From positions 1 through 5,228 of the forward strand of contig JAKJEP010000028.1 in the NCBI GenBank assembly GCA_022705365.1: a stretch of DNA of 5,228 bases, written 5' to 3'. The position numbers and the translations under genes were made by a program. Of this stretch, positions 1-5,228 are shown piece after piece. The number at the start of each line of letters is the position of its first letter. Positions within the stretch are counted from its first letter, which is position 1. The notes below the pieces were generated by a model. That model did not search any database and had not been told where the DNA came from. It was given only the letters and a program-made list of their open reading frames with translations. Source of the stretch: Planctomycetota bacterium. Lineage in GTDB: Bacteria > Planctomycetota > Phycisphaerae > Sedimentisphaerales > SM23-30.

Positions 1-2
1 AC

Positions 3-317
3 CGGCCGTTCAAGGATTTGAAGGCCCGGACGGAACTGCTGCTCAAGCACGGCCGGCCGCTGATCTGCACGGAGTATATGGCGCGAACGCTGGGAAATAC
101 GTTTATGTATGCTCTGCCGTTGTTTGAAAAATATAAAATCGGGGCGTGCAACTGGGGCTTTGTGGCCGGCAAGACCCAGACGCAGTATCCCTGGGACTCG
201 TGGGATAAAAAATACGAGGCGGAACCGCCGCTGTGGTTCCATGACGTTCTGCGGCCCGACGGCAGCCCCTATGATGCCAATGAAACGGAATTTATCAGGA
301 TGATGACCGGAAAATAA
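3..317 (+). CDS. C-terminal end of a clan-A (GH5/cellulase-like) glycoside hydrolase, 5' truncated by the window edge
   Basis: The frame is open from the first bases (first full codon at 3) to a TAA at 315-317, giving 104 residues. The TTG at 18 is an internal leucine codon, not a start, because coding continues upstream of it. The fragment has the look of the last two strands of a (beta/alpha)8 barrel. The segment RPLICTEYMAR carries a glutamate (fragment residue 24) at the end of a short hydrophobic strand, where clan-A enzymes place the nucleophile on strand 7. CNWGFVAGKTQT (Trp at fragment residue 51) looks like strand 8 with its sugar-stacking tryptophan. A PWDSWDKKY...PLWFHDVLRPDGSPYD tail follows. 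I recall very similar tails in bacterial proteins labelled 'cellulase family glycosylhydrolase' or '1,4-beta-xylanase'. Substrate and export cannot be judged because the N-terminus is missing; the neighbours suggest a galactose-containing glycoside. Family class is fairly secure, specificity is not. Confidence 0.75.
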   Translation, partial: RPFKDLKARTELLLKHGRPLICTEYMARTLGNTFMYALPLFEKYKIGACNWGFVAGKTQTQYPWDSWDKKYEAEPPLWFHDVLRPDGSPYDANETEFIRMMTGK

Positions 318-321
318 AAAA

Positions 322-337
322 GTGTGCGGTGCGCACC
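322..337. other. Short inverted repeat / 10-bp palindrome between hydrolase and symporter genes
   Basis: GGTGCGCACC (328-337) is a perfect 10-bp palindrome. Alternatively GTGTGC (322-327) and GCGCAC (331-336) can form a 6-bp stem, including one G-U pair, with a 3-nt loop. It lies just after the hydrolase stop and before the symporter Shine-Dalgarno. No T-run follows, so it is not an intrinsic terminator. It could be a small operator, an mRNA processing or stability hairpin, or chance. Confidence 0.3.
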
Positions 338-350
338 CAACCAATGTAAG

Positions 351-356
351 TAAGGA
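351..356 (+). promoter_or_regulatory. Shine-Dalgarno for the symporter
   Basis: TAAGGA ends 8 nt before the ATG at 365, which is normal spacing and supports that ATG as the start. No convincing -35/-10 pair is seen in the 47-nt gap, so the symporter is probably transcribed from upstream of the window. Confidence 0.65.
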
Positions 357-364
357 AACAAGAT

Positions 365-2404
365 ATGGGAATCGGAATACTGGATGTGGTAGTGTTTTTG
401 GCGTTTGTGGCCCTGGTGCTGGGTGTGAGTTTGTACAAGAGCCGCAAGGAGGGAAAGACTGGCGAAGATTATTTTCTGGCGGGCCGCAGCCTGGTCTGGC
501 CGCTGATCGGATTTTCCCTGATTGCGGCGAACATCTCGTCGGAGCAGTTTGTCGGCATGAGCGGCAACGCCGCCAGCCATGTCGGCCTGGCAATCGCCAG
601 CTATGAATGGATGGCGGCCATTACCCTGGTGGTGGTGGCGTTCTGTTTTCTGCCCTATTTTCTCAAGGCGGGCATTTACACCATGCCGGAATTTCTGGAA
701 TACCGCTACAATCAGGGCGCACGGGTGATCATGGCGGTGAGTATGCTGCTGATTTACATGCTGCTGCTGGGCGCGGTGACGTACTCAGGGGCGCTGACCA
801 TCAATACCATGGCCGGTGAGATGCAGTTGAAGTTTGTCCCTTCGCTGCAACTGGCTTCGCTGGTGATCGGGATCATCGCGATGGCGTATGTGGCGGCCGG
901 CGGCTTGAAGGCGTGTGCCTGGGCGGATCTGATTCAGGGCAGCGCGCTGATCTTGGGCGGAGCAATGATTATGATCTTTGCCTTCCAGATGCTGGGCGGC
1001 GTGTCGGAGGCGACCTATATTGAGGATGTCACCACGGGCGCCGTGGCGGTAAAGACCTTTACGTCGGACCAGTCCGTCATGGATCGGTTTCTGGATATCA
1101 ACAAGGTCCGCCTGAACATGTTTTTGCCGAAGGATGATGCGGTGCTGCCCTGGACGGCGCTGCTGCTGGGTTTGTGGATCCCCAATTTTTACTATTGGGG
1201 CCTGAACCAGTACATCACCCAGCGGACGCTGGGATCGGCGTCGCTGGCCCAGGGACAAAAGGGCATCGTTTTTGCCGCGTTTATGAAACTGCTGATACCG
1301 TTTGTGATTGTGATCCCTGGCATCATCGCCTTCAATCTGTTCTCGACGGAGATGCGGTCGAGGGCGGTAGCGGATAACGCACCGATTGTCGCCAAATACT
1401 ACCAGGCCAATCCGGCCACGCAACTGGTCCAGGTGGCGGAATCGCCCGGCGAGGCGGAGATTTCGGTATGGGGGGAGGGGAGATTTCTGCTGGCAATTTT
1501 CGCGGACGAGGCAGGTGTTAAGGCGGCAAAAACGAAAAATCATTTTGTCCTGCCGTTAACCAAAACGCAATATGACCAGTTCAAAGTAAATCCATACACC
1601 CTGTTTAAATCGGATGACAAGTCCTGGCAGCACGTGTTTCCCGCCTGGGCGGAGGAATTGAAAGTTTACAATCAGGCAACCGAAGAGGCGGCCCGCGCTG
1701 CCGGCGCTGCGACCAGTACCGAAAAATTCATTGCCTTTAAATACGATTCCGCGCTGGGGCAGCTCCTCAGCCGGGTCATTCCCCGCAATACCGGGCTGGT
1801 CGGCTTTGTCCTGGCGGCCCTGCTGGGGGCCATCGTCAGCTCCCTGGCGGCCATGCTCAATGCGGCCTCGACGATTTTCACCATGGACATATTTACCCGG
1901 TATATCAATCCCAGGGCCAGCCAGAAAACCATCGTTCTGCTGGGCCGGATTGCCGTGGTGTTCTTCTCGATCATTGCCGTTTCTCTGGCCCCGGCGCTGG
2001 GCAACCCGAAATTCAGCCACAGCATTTTCACGATTATCCAGGAAAGCCAGGGCTTTATTTCGCCGGGCATCCTGGCGGTGTTTATCTTCGGGCTGGCCGT
2101 GCACAAGGCCCCGCGCTTTTCCGGGGTGGTCGGCTTGCTGACCAGTATCGTGGCCTATGGTGTGCTCAAGTTCCAGGCACCTTCCATTCAGTTTTTAAAC
2201 CGGATGGCGATCTGCTTCGCCCTGTGCCTGGTAATTATGGCAGTCATTACCGTGGTGAAACCGCTGCCCCAGCCGGTGGAGTTTAAGACCAACACGAAGA
2301 TTGAGCTTCATTCCTCGAAGGGAGCTTTGGCGGCCGGCGTGGTGGTAGTGATTGTAACGCTGATTTTGTACGCGATCTTCAGCCCGATCGGCATTGCCAA
2401 ATAA
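365..2404 (+). CDS. Na+/galactose (glucose) symporter, SSS/SGLT family, with enlarged periplasmic loop
   Basis: This 679-residue inner-membrane protein couples Na+ entry to sugar uptake. It follows Vibrio vSGLT (from memory) through the whole LeuT-fold core. Equivalents of the sugar-contact residues are present: Gln61 (vSGLT Q69) in SSEQFVGM, Glu81 (E88) in SYEWM, Asn274 (N260) and the gate Tyr277 (Y263) in PNFYYWG, Lys308 (K294) in AFMKLL and Gln559 (Q428) in IIQESQG. Na+ site equivalents Ala54, Ile57, Ala489, Ser492 and Ser493 (IVSSLAAML) are also kept. The last helix (about 655-675) is followed by only a few residues. vSGLT is about 543 residues; most of the excess lies between Lys308 and Ser492, 184 residues here against 70 in vSGLT, i.e. 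in the external TM7-TM8 loop (EL4). The gene sits between a glycosidase and a sugar kinase, which agrees with monosaccharide import. Family is near certain; galactose or glucose as substrate is likely. The enlarged loop is the odd point. Confidence 0.95.
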   Translation: MGIGILDVVVFLAFVALVLGVSLYKSRKEGKTGEDYFLAGRSLVWPLIGFSLIAANISSEQFVGMSGNAASHVGLAIASYEWMAAITLVVVAFCFLPYFLKAGIYTMPEFLEYRYNQGARVIMAVSMLLIYMLLLGAVTYSGALTINTMAGEMQLKFVPSLQLASLVIGIIAMAYVAAGGLKACAWADLIQGSALILGGAMIMIFAFQMLGGVSEATYIEDVTTGAVAVKTFTSDQSVMDRFLDINKVRLNMFLPKDDAVLPWTALLLGLWIPNFYYWGLNQYITQRTLGSASLAQGQKGIVFAAFMKLLIPFVIVIPGIIAFNLFSTEMRSRAVADNAPIVAKYYQANPATQLVQVAESPGEAEISVWGEGRFLLAIFADEAGVKAAKTKNHFVLPLTKTQYDQFKVNPYTLFKSDDKSWQHVFPAWAEELKVYNQATEEAARAAGAATSTEKFIAFKYDSALGQLLSRVIPRNTGLVGFVLAALLGAIVSSLAAMLNAASTIFTMDIFTRYINPRASQKTIVLLGRIAVVFFSIIAVSLAPALGNPKFSHSIFTIIQESQGFISPGILAVFIFGLAVHKAPRFSGVVGLLTSIVAYGVLKFQAPSIQFLNRMAICFALCLVIMAVITVVKPLPQPVEFKTNTKIELHSSKGALAAGVVVVIVTLILYAIFSPIGIAK

Positions 2405-2405
2405 C

Positions 2406-2411
2406 AGGAGG
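2406..2411 (+). promoter_or_regulatory. Strong Shine-Dalgarno that selects a TTG start for the kinase
   Basis: AGGAGG is a full consensus site 2 nt past the symporter stop. The in-frame ATG at 2412 abuts it directly and could not be used from this site. The TTG at 2418 is 6 nt downstream, which is ideal. The earlier in-frame TTG at 2394 lies upstream of the site, inside the symporter. TTG 2418 is therefore the best start. Confidence 0.75.
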
Positions 2412-2417
2412 ATGATT

Positions 2418-3653
2418 TTGAATAGCAGTAGCGATCAACAAGCGGCAAAATGCCTGAAAAACCTTGCCGCGGAACAAGGTCTTCAAGTATCCGGCGGACG
2501 GATCCGCCGGACCTCCTCCCGCTTTTGCCTGGGCGTGGAGCACGGCGATTACAACGGGACGGAACTGTTCGGGGTCGGCACCGACCGGTTCATCTGGCTG
2601 GGGTACAAGCCCAATGACAGCGGGACGATCCGGCTCTACAGCGGGAATTTCGCCGACGATGGCATCGTTTCCTTCCGGCCGGAACAGGTTCCGCCGCCCC
2701 GGACGGTACACGATTCCTGGGCGCGTTTCCCCTATGGTGTGGTGCATATTCTGCGGAAGGAAGGTTTCGACGTTTCCCGCGGCTTTGACGCCGTGCTGTA
2801 CGGCAACATACCCGGCGGCGGGATGAGCCGCTCCGCCTCGCTGACCCTCAATCTGATTTTGACCCTGTTTGAAGTCAACGGCATCGAGGGGGTGGATGAT
2901 TTTAAGATTATCGACATGGCCCAGGCGGTGGAGAATGAGTACATCGGCTCGCCCTGCGGCCAGCTCGACCAGATCATGATCTATTTCGCCAGGGCCGGCA
3001 TGGGAACGCATTACCAGCCGGCCACCCGCTCCATCGAGTATGTCCCGCTGGGAGCGGGAGCTTTGGATTTCCGGATCGTGAGCATGGATACCGGCACCGT
3101 GCGGCCGGGCCTGGAAAAATCAACCTATAAGGTTCGCCGGGCCGAATGCGAGCAGTTGGTGAAGCTGGCGCAGGAAAAGAAGTTTGCGATACGTTCTCTG
3201 GCGGATGTAAAACAGGACGAGTTATATCAAAAACTCTTGCGGGCTTTCCAGCCAAACCATCCGCATCTCTGCCGCCGCCTCACCTATATCTATAAGGCCC
3301 AGCAGCGGTTTTACGAGATGCTGGCAGCCTGGAAGGCCGGCGATGTGGAGAAAATCGGCTCGATCTTCCGGGCGGATGGCATCGGCCTGCGGGATGACTA
3401 TGCCATTTCGGGACCGGAACTGGAGACGATGTGCGATATCGCCCGGACGGTCGAGGGCGTGCTGGGCGAGCGGATGCTGGGCGGCGGCGACAAGGGGGCG
3501 GCCGGCGCTATCGTGCGGGCGGAGGCGGTGGAACCCCTCCAGCAGGCGGTGGCCGCCGGATACCCCCGCAGCCATCCGGACTATGCTGACAAATTTGCGG
3601 TACATATTTGCACGGTTACTGACGGTATCAAGGTATTTGATGATTTGTTATAA
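2418..3653 (+). CDS. Galactokinase-family GHMP sugar kinase, divergent subtype
   Basis: The product is 411 residues from the TTG at 2418, close to galactokinase length (about 380-400). Galactokinases transfer phosphate from ATP to C1 of alpha-galactose in the cytoplasm. The N-terminal galactokinase signature is present in altered form: Arg35 and GVEHGDYNG (39-47), matching the R...GEHTDYN motif, so Arg, Glu, His and Asp of the sugar site are kept. The GHMP phosphate loop is PGGGMSRSAS (132-141) in place of the usual P-x-GAGLSSSAS. The catalytic aspartate is Asp184 in CGQLDQ, matching CGxMDQ. STYKVRRAECE matches the family's S-Y-x-x-RR-x-x-CE block. Motif III is RMLGGGDKG (352-360), where typical enzymes have MTGAGFGG. 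It starts 13 nt after the symporter stop and is followed by galM after 24 nt, which supports galactose as substrate. A kinase for a related sugar (GalNAc, arabinose, galacturonate) remains possible because of the altered motifs, so galK is not assigned as a symbol. Confidence 0.88.
   Translation: MNSSSDQQAAKCLKNLAAEQGLQVSGGRIRRTSSRFCLGVEHGDYNGTELFGVGTDRFIWLGYKPNDSGTIRLYSGNFADDGIVSFRPEQVPPPRTVHDSWARFPYGVVHILRKEGFDVSRGFDAVLYGNIPGGGMSRSASLTLNLILTLFEVNGIEGVDDFKIIDMAQAVENEYIGSPCGQLDQIMIYFARAGMGTHYQPATRSIEYVPLGAGALDFRIVSMDTGTVRPGLEKSTYKVRRAECEQLVKLAQEKKFAIRSLADVKQDELYQKLLRAFQPNHPHLCRRLTYIYKAQQRFYEMLAAWKAGDVEKIGSIFRADGIGLRDDYAISGPELETMCDIARTVEGVLGERMLGGGDKGAAGAIVRAEAVEPLQQAVAAGYPRSHPDYADKFAVHICTVTDGIKVFDDLL
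2461..2520 (+). promoter_or_regulatory. Tandem hairpins and anti-Shine-Dalgarno at the start of the kinase gene
   Basis: Two inverted repeats lie within the first 100 nt of the coding region. ACCTTG (2461-2466) pairs with CAAGGT (2475-2480) across an 8-nt loop. TCCGGCGGA (2490-2498) pairs perfectly with TCCGCCGGA (2503-2511) across the tetraloop CGGA. Directly after, CCTCCT (2512-2517) is the exact complement of the kinase Shine-Dalgarno at 2406-2411. The arms are seen; a role in tuning kinase translation is inference, and GC-rich coding DNA can produce this by chance. Confidence 0.3.
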
Positions 3654-3666
3654 TATTTGTTTTACG

Positions 3667-3672
3667 AAAGGA
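3667..3672 (+). promoter_or_regulatory. Shine-Dalgarno for the lipoprotein start of galM
   Basis: AAAGGA ends 5 nt before the ATG at 3678 in an A-rich 24-nt gap after the kinase stop. It favours ATG 3678 over the in-frame TTG at 3657, which would add seven residues before the signal peptide and has no site of its own. Confidence 0.65.
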
Positions 3673-3677
3673 AAAAT

Positions 3678-3740
3678 ATGAAAACAAAAACGACCCGATG
3701 GTTATGTGTGTTATTGCTGGCAGTGGTTTTGGCAGGTTGC
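3678..3740 (+). other. Type II (lipoprotein) signal peptide coding segment with lipobox cysteine
   Basis: Residues 1-21 of the mutarotase have Lys2, Lys4 and Arg7, then an uninterrupted hydrophobic stretch from Leu9 to Ala19, then LAGC (18-21). Cleavage before Cys21 is expected, with a Ser/Thr/Asp/Lys-rich tether GSTDQKDSKGK following. Confidence 0.88.
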
Positions 3741-4835
3741 GGATCGACAGATCAGAAAGACAGTAAAGGAAAATTGCAGATGACAGAAGAAACATTCGGA
3801 AGGGTGGACGGGCAGGAGGTATTTCTTTATACGCTAACCAATGCCGATGGGATGAAAGCAGCCATTACCAATTATGGCGCGACGGTCGTCTCCCTGTGGG
3901 TGCCCGACCGGCAGGGCCGGCTGGCGGATGTGGTGCAGGGATTCGATACCCTGGAAGATTACATCCGGTATAACGAGAGCTATTTCGGCAATGTGGTAGG
4001 CCGCTACGGCAACCGGATCGCCGGGGGCAAATTCACCCTGGACGGCGTGGAATATACCCTGGCGGCGAACGATCACGGCAACCATCTGCACGGCGGCCTC
4101 CAGGGCTTTAATAAGGTGGTCTGGAACAGCGAGCCGGTGCAGAAGAAAAATGCGACCGGCGTGAAGCTGACATATCGCAGCCGGGACGGCGAGGAAGGCT
4201 ATCCGGGCAATCTGGATGTAACCGTAACCTACTATCTGACCAGCGCCAATGAGCTTTCCATCGAGTATGCCGCCGTGACGGATAAGGCCACACCGGTGAA
4301 CCTGACCAACCACAGCTATTTCAATCTGGCCGGCCAAGGCAGCGGGACGATCCTGGGGCATGTGCTGAAGATCGATGCGGACCGGTTCACGGTGGTGGAC
4401 AAGGGCCTGATCCCGACGGGCGAATTGCGGCCGGTGAAAGGAACCCCCATGGACTTCACCCAGCCGATGGCCATCGGGGCACGAATCGACCGGAAGGAAG
4501 ATGAGCAGATTGCTTTTGGCGGCGGCTACGACCATAACTGGGTGCTGAACAAAAAAGACCATTCGCTGACGAAGGTCATCAGTGTGCATGAGCCGGTCAG
4601 CGGCCGGTTCATGGAAGTGTTAACCACCGAGCCGGGTGTGCAGTTCTATTCGGGCAATTTCCTGGACGGCAGGCACAAGGGCAAGGGCGGCAAGGTATAT
4701 AACCAGCGCTACGCCCTCTGCCTGGAGACCCAGCATTATCCCGACTCCCCGAATCACCCGGACTTCCCCTCCACGGTTCTGCGGCCCGGCGAAAAATATT
4801 CTTCCCGGACGGTGTATAAGTTTTCCGTCAAATAA
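3678..4835 (+). CDS. galM: Aldose 1-epimerase (galactose mutarotase), predicted lipoprotein
   Basis: This 385-residue protein catalyses interconversion of alpha and beta anomers of galactose/glucose. Family landmarks are intact: GRYGNRI with Arg109, NHLHGG with His138, LTNHSYFNL with the acid His212, YDHNW with Asp285, and LETQHYPDSPN with the base Glu350. They correspond to the Arg, His, His, Asp and Glu active-site residues of Lactococcus and E. coli GalM. The N-terminus is a lipoprotein signal: basic MKTKTTR, hydrophobic LCVLLLAVVLAGC, lipobox LAGC with Cys21 as the lipidated residue, then a polar linker to about residue 34. Position +2 is Gly, so there is no inner-membrane Asp retention signal, and an outer-membrane, probably periplasm-facing location is expected. 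The mature part matches the usual cytoplasmic enzyme in length. The first 100 nt are AT-rich (about 43% GC) compared with the body. It is the last gene before the terminator. Function is highly confident, export confident. Confidence 0.95.
   Translation: MKTKTTRWLCVLLLAVVLAGCGSTDQKDSKGKLQMTEETFGRVDGQEVFLYTLTNADGMKAAITNYGATVVSLWVPDRQGRLADVVQGFDTLEDYIRYNESYFGNVVGRYGNRIAGGKFTLDGVEYTLAANDHGNHLHGGLQGFNKVVWNSEPVQKKNATGVKLTYRSRDGEEGYPGNLDVTVTYYLTSANELSIEYAAVTDKATPVNLTNHSYFNLAGQGSGTILGHVLKIDADRFTVVDKGLIPTGELRPVKGTPMDFTQPMAIGARIDRKEDEQIAFGGGYDHNWVLNKKDHSLTKVISVHEPVSGRFMEVLTTEPGVQFYSGNFLDGRHKGKGGKVYNQRYALCLETQHYPDSPNHPDFPSTVLRPGEKYSSRTVYKFSVK
3765..3782 (+). promoter_or_regulatory. Possible internal Shine-Dalgarno and second start codon inside galM
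   Basis: AAAGGA (3765-3770) is followed after 9 nt by an in-frame ATG (3780-3782, Met35). Translation from here would give a 351-residue protein beginning MTEETFGRVDG, which is where ordinary signal-less GalM enzymes begin. The sequence elements are present; actual use of this start is inference. Confidence 0.35.
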
Positions 4836-4850
4836 AATGGAATCCCCTGC

Positions 4851-4901
4851 AAAAAAGCCCTTGGAACAAGCCTGCCTGTGGAGACATGGGCAGGCTTTTT
4901 T
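4851..4901 (+). terminator. Rho-independent terminator of the sugar operon, possibly bidirectional
   Basis: AAGCCTGCC (4868-4876) pairs perfectly with GGCAGGCTT (4889-4897) and is followed by a T-run (4896-4901): a classic intrinsic terminator 32 nt after the galM stop. A second upstream arm, AAAAAAGCC (4851-4859), is also the exact complement of GGCTTTTTT (4893-4901), so the 3' arm has two possible partners. Read on the - strand, the outer pairing ends in a T-run (complement of 4851-4856), so the same element may end the convergent gene. Confidence 0.88.
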
Positions 4902-5228
4902 CAGGAAGCAACGGGAAGGGGTTCGAGACGAAACAGCAAAAAACCGTGCATGGTATCCAGCCCCACCGCCTTTTGCGGCTGCCGGGTGAAGATCAGCAGA
5001 TAACGGGATTTTGGGAAATAATAGACCCGGTCGATTTCGTAATTCACATACAGACCGGCCGGATAGAAATAGACCAGCCGGGCGGACAGCCCATCGAATC
5101 CGGGAAGAACCACTCCCGCCGGGCCGTACTTCTGATTCCAGGTACAGCCGTTATCGCCGCCCTGCCGGATGTGTTCTTCGAAGCGTTTCCTTTGAGCCGC
5201 ATCGGGCGGGGGAGCAGTAACCTGTATT
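4901..5228 (-). CDS. Hypothetical protein, C-terminal part (5' end beyond the window)
   Basis: On the - strand one frame is open from the right edge to a TGA at 4903-4901, giving about 108 residues with no stop. A GTG start at 5113 is possible, but the frame reads on plausibly upstream (EEHIRQGGDNGCTWNQKYGPAG), so the gene most likely enters from the right. The visible part is rich in aromatic residues and beta-strand-like (LVYFYPAGLYVNYEIDRVYYF, then SRYLLIFTRQ, then MHGFLLFRLEPLP), with no transmembrane helix and no motif I recognise. It converges on galM with only 65 nt between stop codons, and its stop codon lies in the terminator T-tract. Its function is unknown and it is probably not part of the sugar operon. 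The opposite-strand frames over the same stretch have no recognisable protein features, which favours this reading. Confidence 0.6.
   Translation of the reverse strand, partial: IQVTAPPPDAAQRKRFEEHIRQGGDNGCTWNQKYGPAGVVLPGFDGLSARLVYFYPAGLYVNYEIDRVYYFPKSRYLLIFTRQPQKAVGLDTMHGFLLFRLEPLPVAS

Noticed and set aside
785..1543. Long open frame (252 codons) on the - strand across the symporter
   Set aside because: It is fully antisense to a gene with strong family identity. Its product is Arg/Gln/His-rich with no motifs, typical of a mirror frame in GC-rich coding DNA.
2394..2417. Longer kinase start at TTG 2394 or ATG 2412
   Set aside because: 2394 lies upstream of the AGGAGG site and inside the symporter, and 2412 directly abuts the site. 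TTG 2418 has the correct 6-nt spacing.
2379..3011. 210-codon - strand open frame opposite the kinase and the end of the symporter
   Set aside because: It crosses a gene boundary on the opposite strand and has no motif or supporting start context.
3657..3677. TTG start for galM at 3657
   Set aside because: It has no Shine-Dalgarno of its own and would put MFYERKN before a normal lipoprotein signal. ATG 3678 has AAAGGA at 5 nt.
3834..4589. 251-codon - strand open frame opposite galM
   Set aside because: It is antisense to a gene whose catalytic motifs are all intact, and the product shows no recognisable features.
4636..4989. + strand open frame overlapping the galM end and running through the terminator
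   Set aside because: It is out of frame with galM and reads through the hairpin terminator. The product is Arg/Pro/Ser-rich with no family resemblance.
5011..5220. + strand open frame opposite the partial - strand gene
   Set aside because: Its product is dominated by Arg, Pro, Gly and Ser, a mirror-frame pattern, whereas the - strand frame has a balanced, protein-like composition and stays open to the window edge.
1..5228. Mobile element, CRISPR, tRNA/rRNA, or defence system
   Set aside because: No transposase, terminal repeats, regularly spaced repeats, tRNA-like cloverleaf or nuclease/NTPase motifs were seen. The whole window is accounted for by sugar metabolism genes, one terminator and one partial unknown gene.

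Overview
The window reads as one co-directional galactose/galactoside uptake and entry cluster on the + strand, closed by a strong terminator, with the 3' end of an unrelated convergent gene on the - strand. Order: 3' end of a clan-A glycoside hydrolase (1-317), a vSGLT-type Na+/galactose (or glucose) symporter (365-2404), a divergent galactokinase-family GHMP kinase (TTG start, 2418-3653), a lipoprotein-type aldose 1-epimerase/GalM (3678-4835), a hairpin terminator (about 4851-4901), and a - strand partial gene of unknown function whose stop codon lies in the terminator T-tract (4901-5228). Gaps between the + strand genes are 47, 13 and 24 nt, and each full gene has its own Shine-Dalgarno, so a single transcript is likely. 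No promoter is visible, and the transcript probably begins upstream of the window.

How the genes fit: the hydrolase would release sugar from a glycoside, and the membrane-anchored mutarotase would interconvert anomers outside the cytoplasm. The symporter, which keeps the residues that line the galactose and Na+ sites in Vibrio vSGLT, would import the sugar, and the kinase would phosphorylate it at C1. Uridylyltransferase (galT), epimerase (galE) and any regulator are absent from the window.

Organism: the DNA is moderately GC-rich (63% in one counted 100-nt stretch of the symporter). The lipoprotein signal indicates a bacterium, and an envelope with a periplasm is likely. The long SSS symporter, the 'GGGMSRSAS' type galactokinase homologue and the hydrolase tail resemble what I recall from Lentisphaerae/Verrucomicrobia-like and Bacteroidetes polysaccharide degraders. 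I favour a PVC-group gut or anaerobic bacterium, but this is recollection, not a search result.

I see no RNA gene, CRISPR array, insertion sequence or defence system. The points most worth checking are a possible second, cytoplasmic start inside galM, a roughly 114-residue enlargement of one periplasmic loop of the symporter, the altered nucleotide-binding motifs of the kinase, and a hairpin/anti-Shine-Dalgarno arrangement at the start of the kinase gene.
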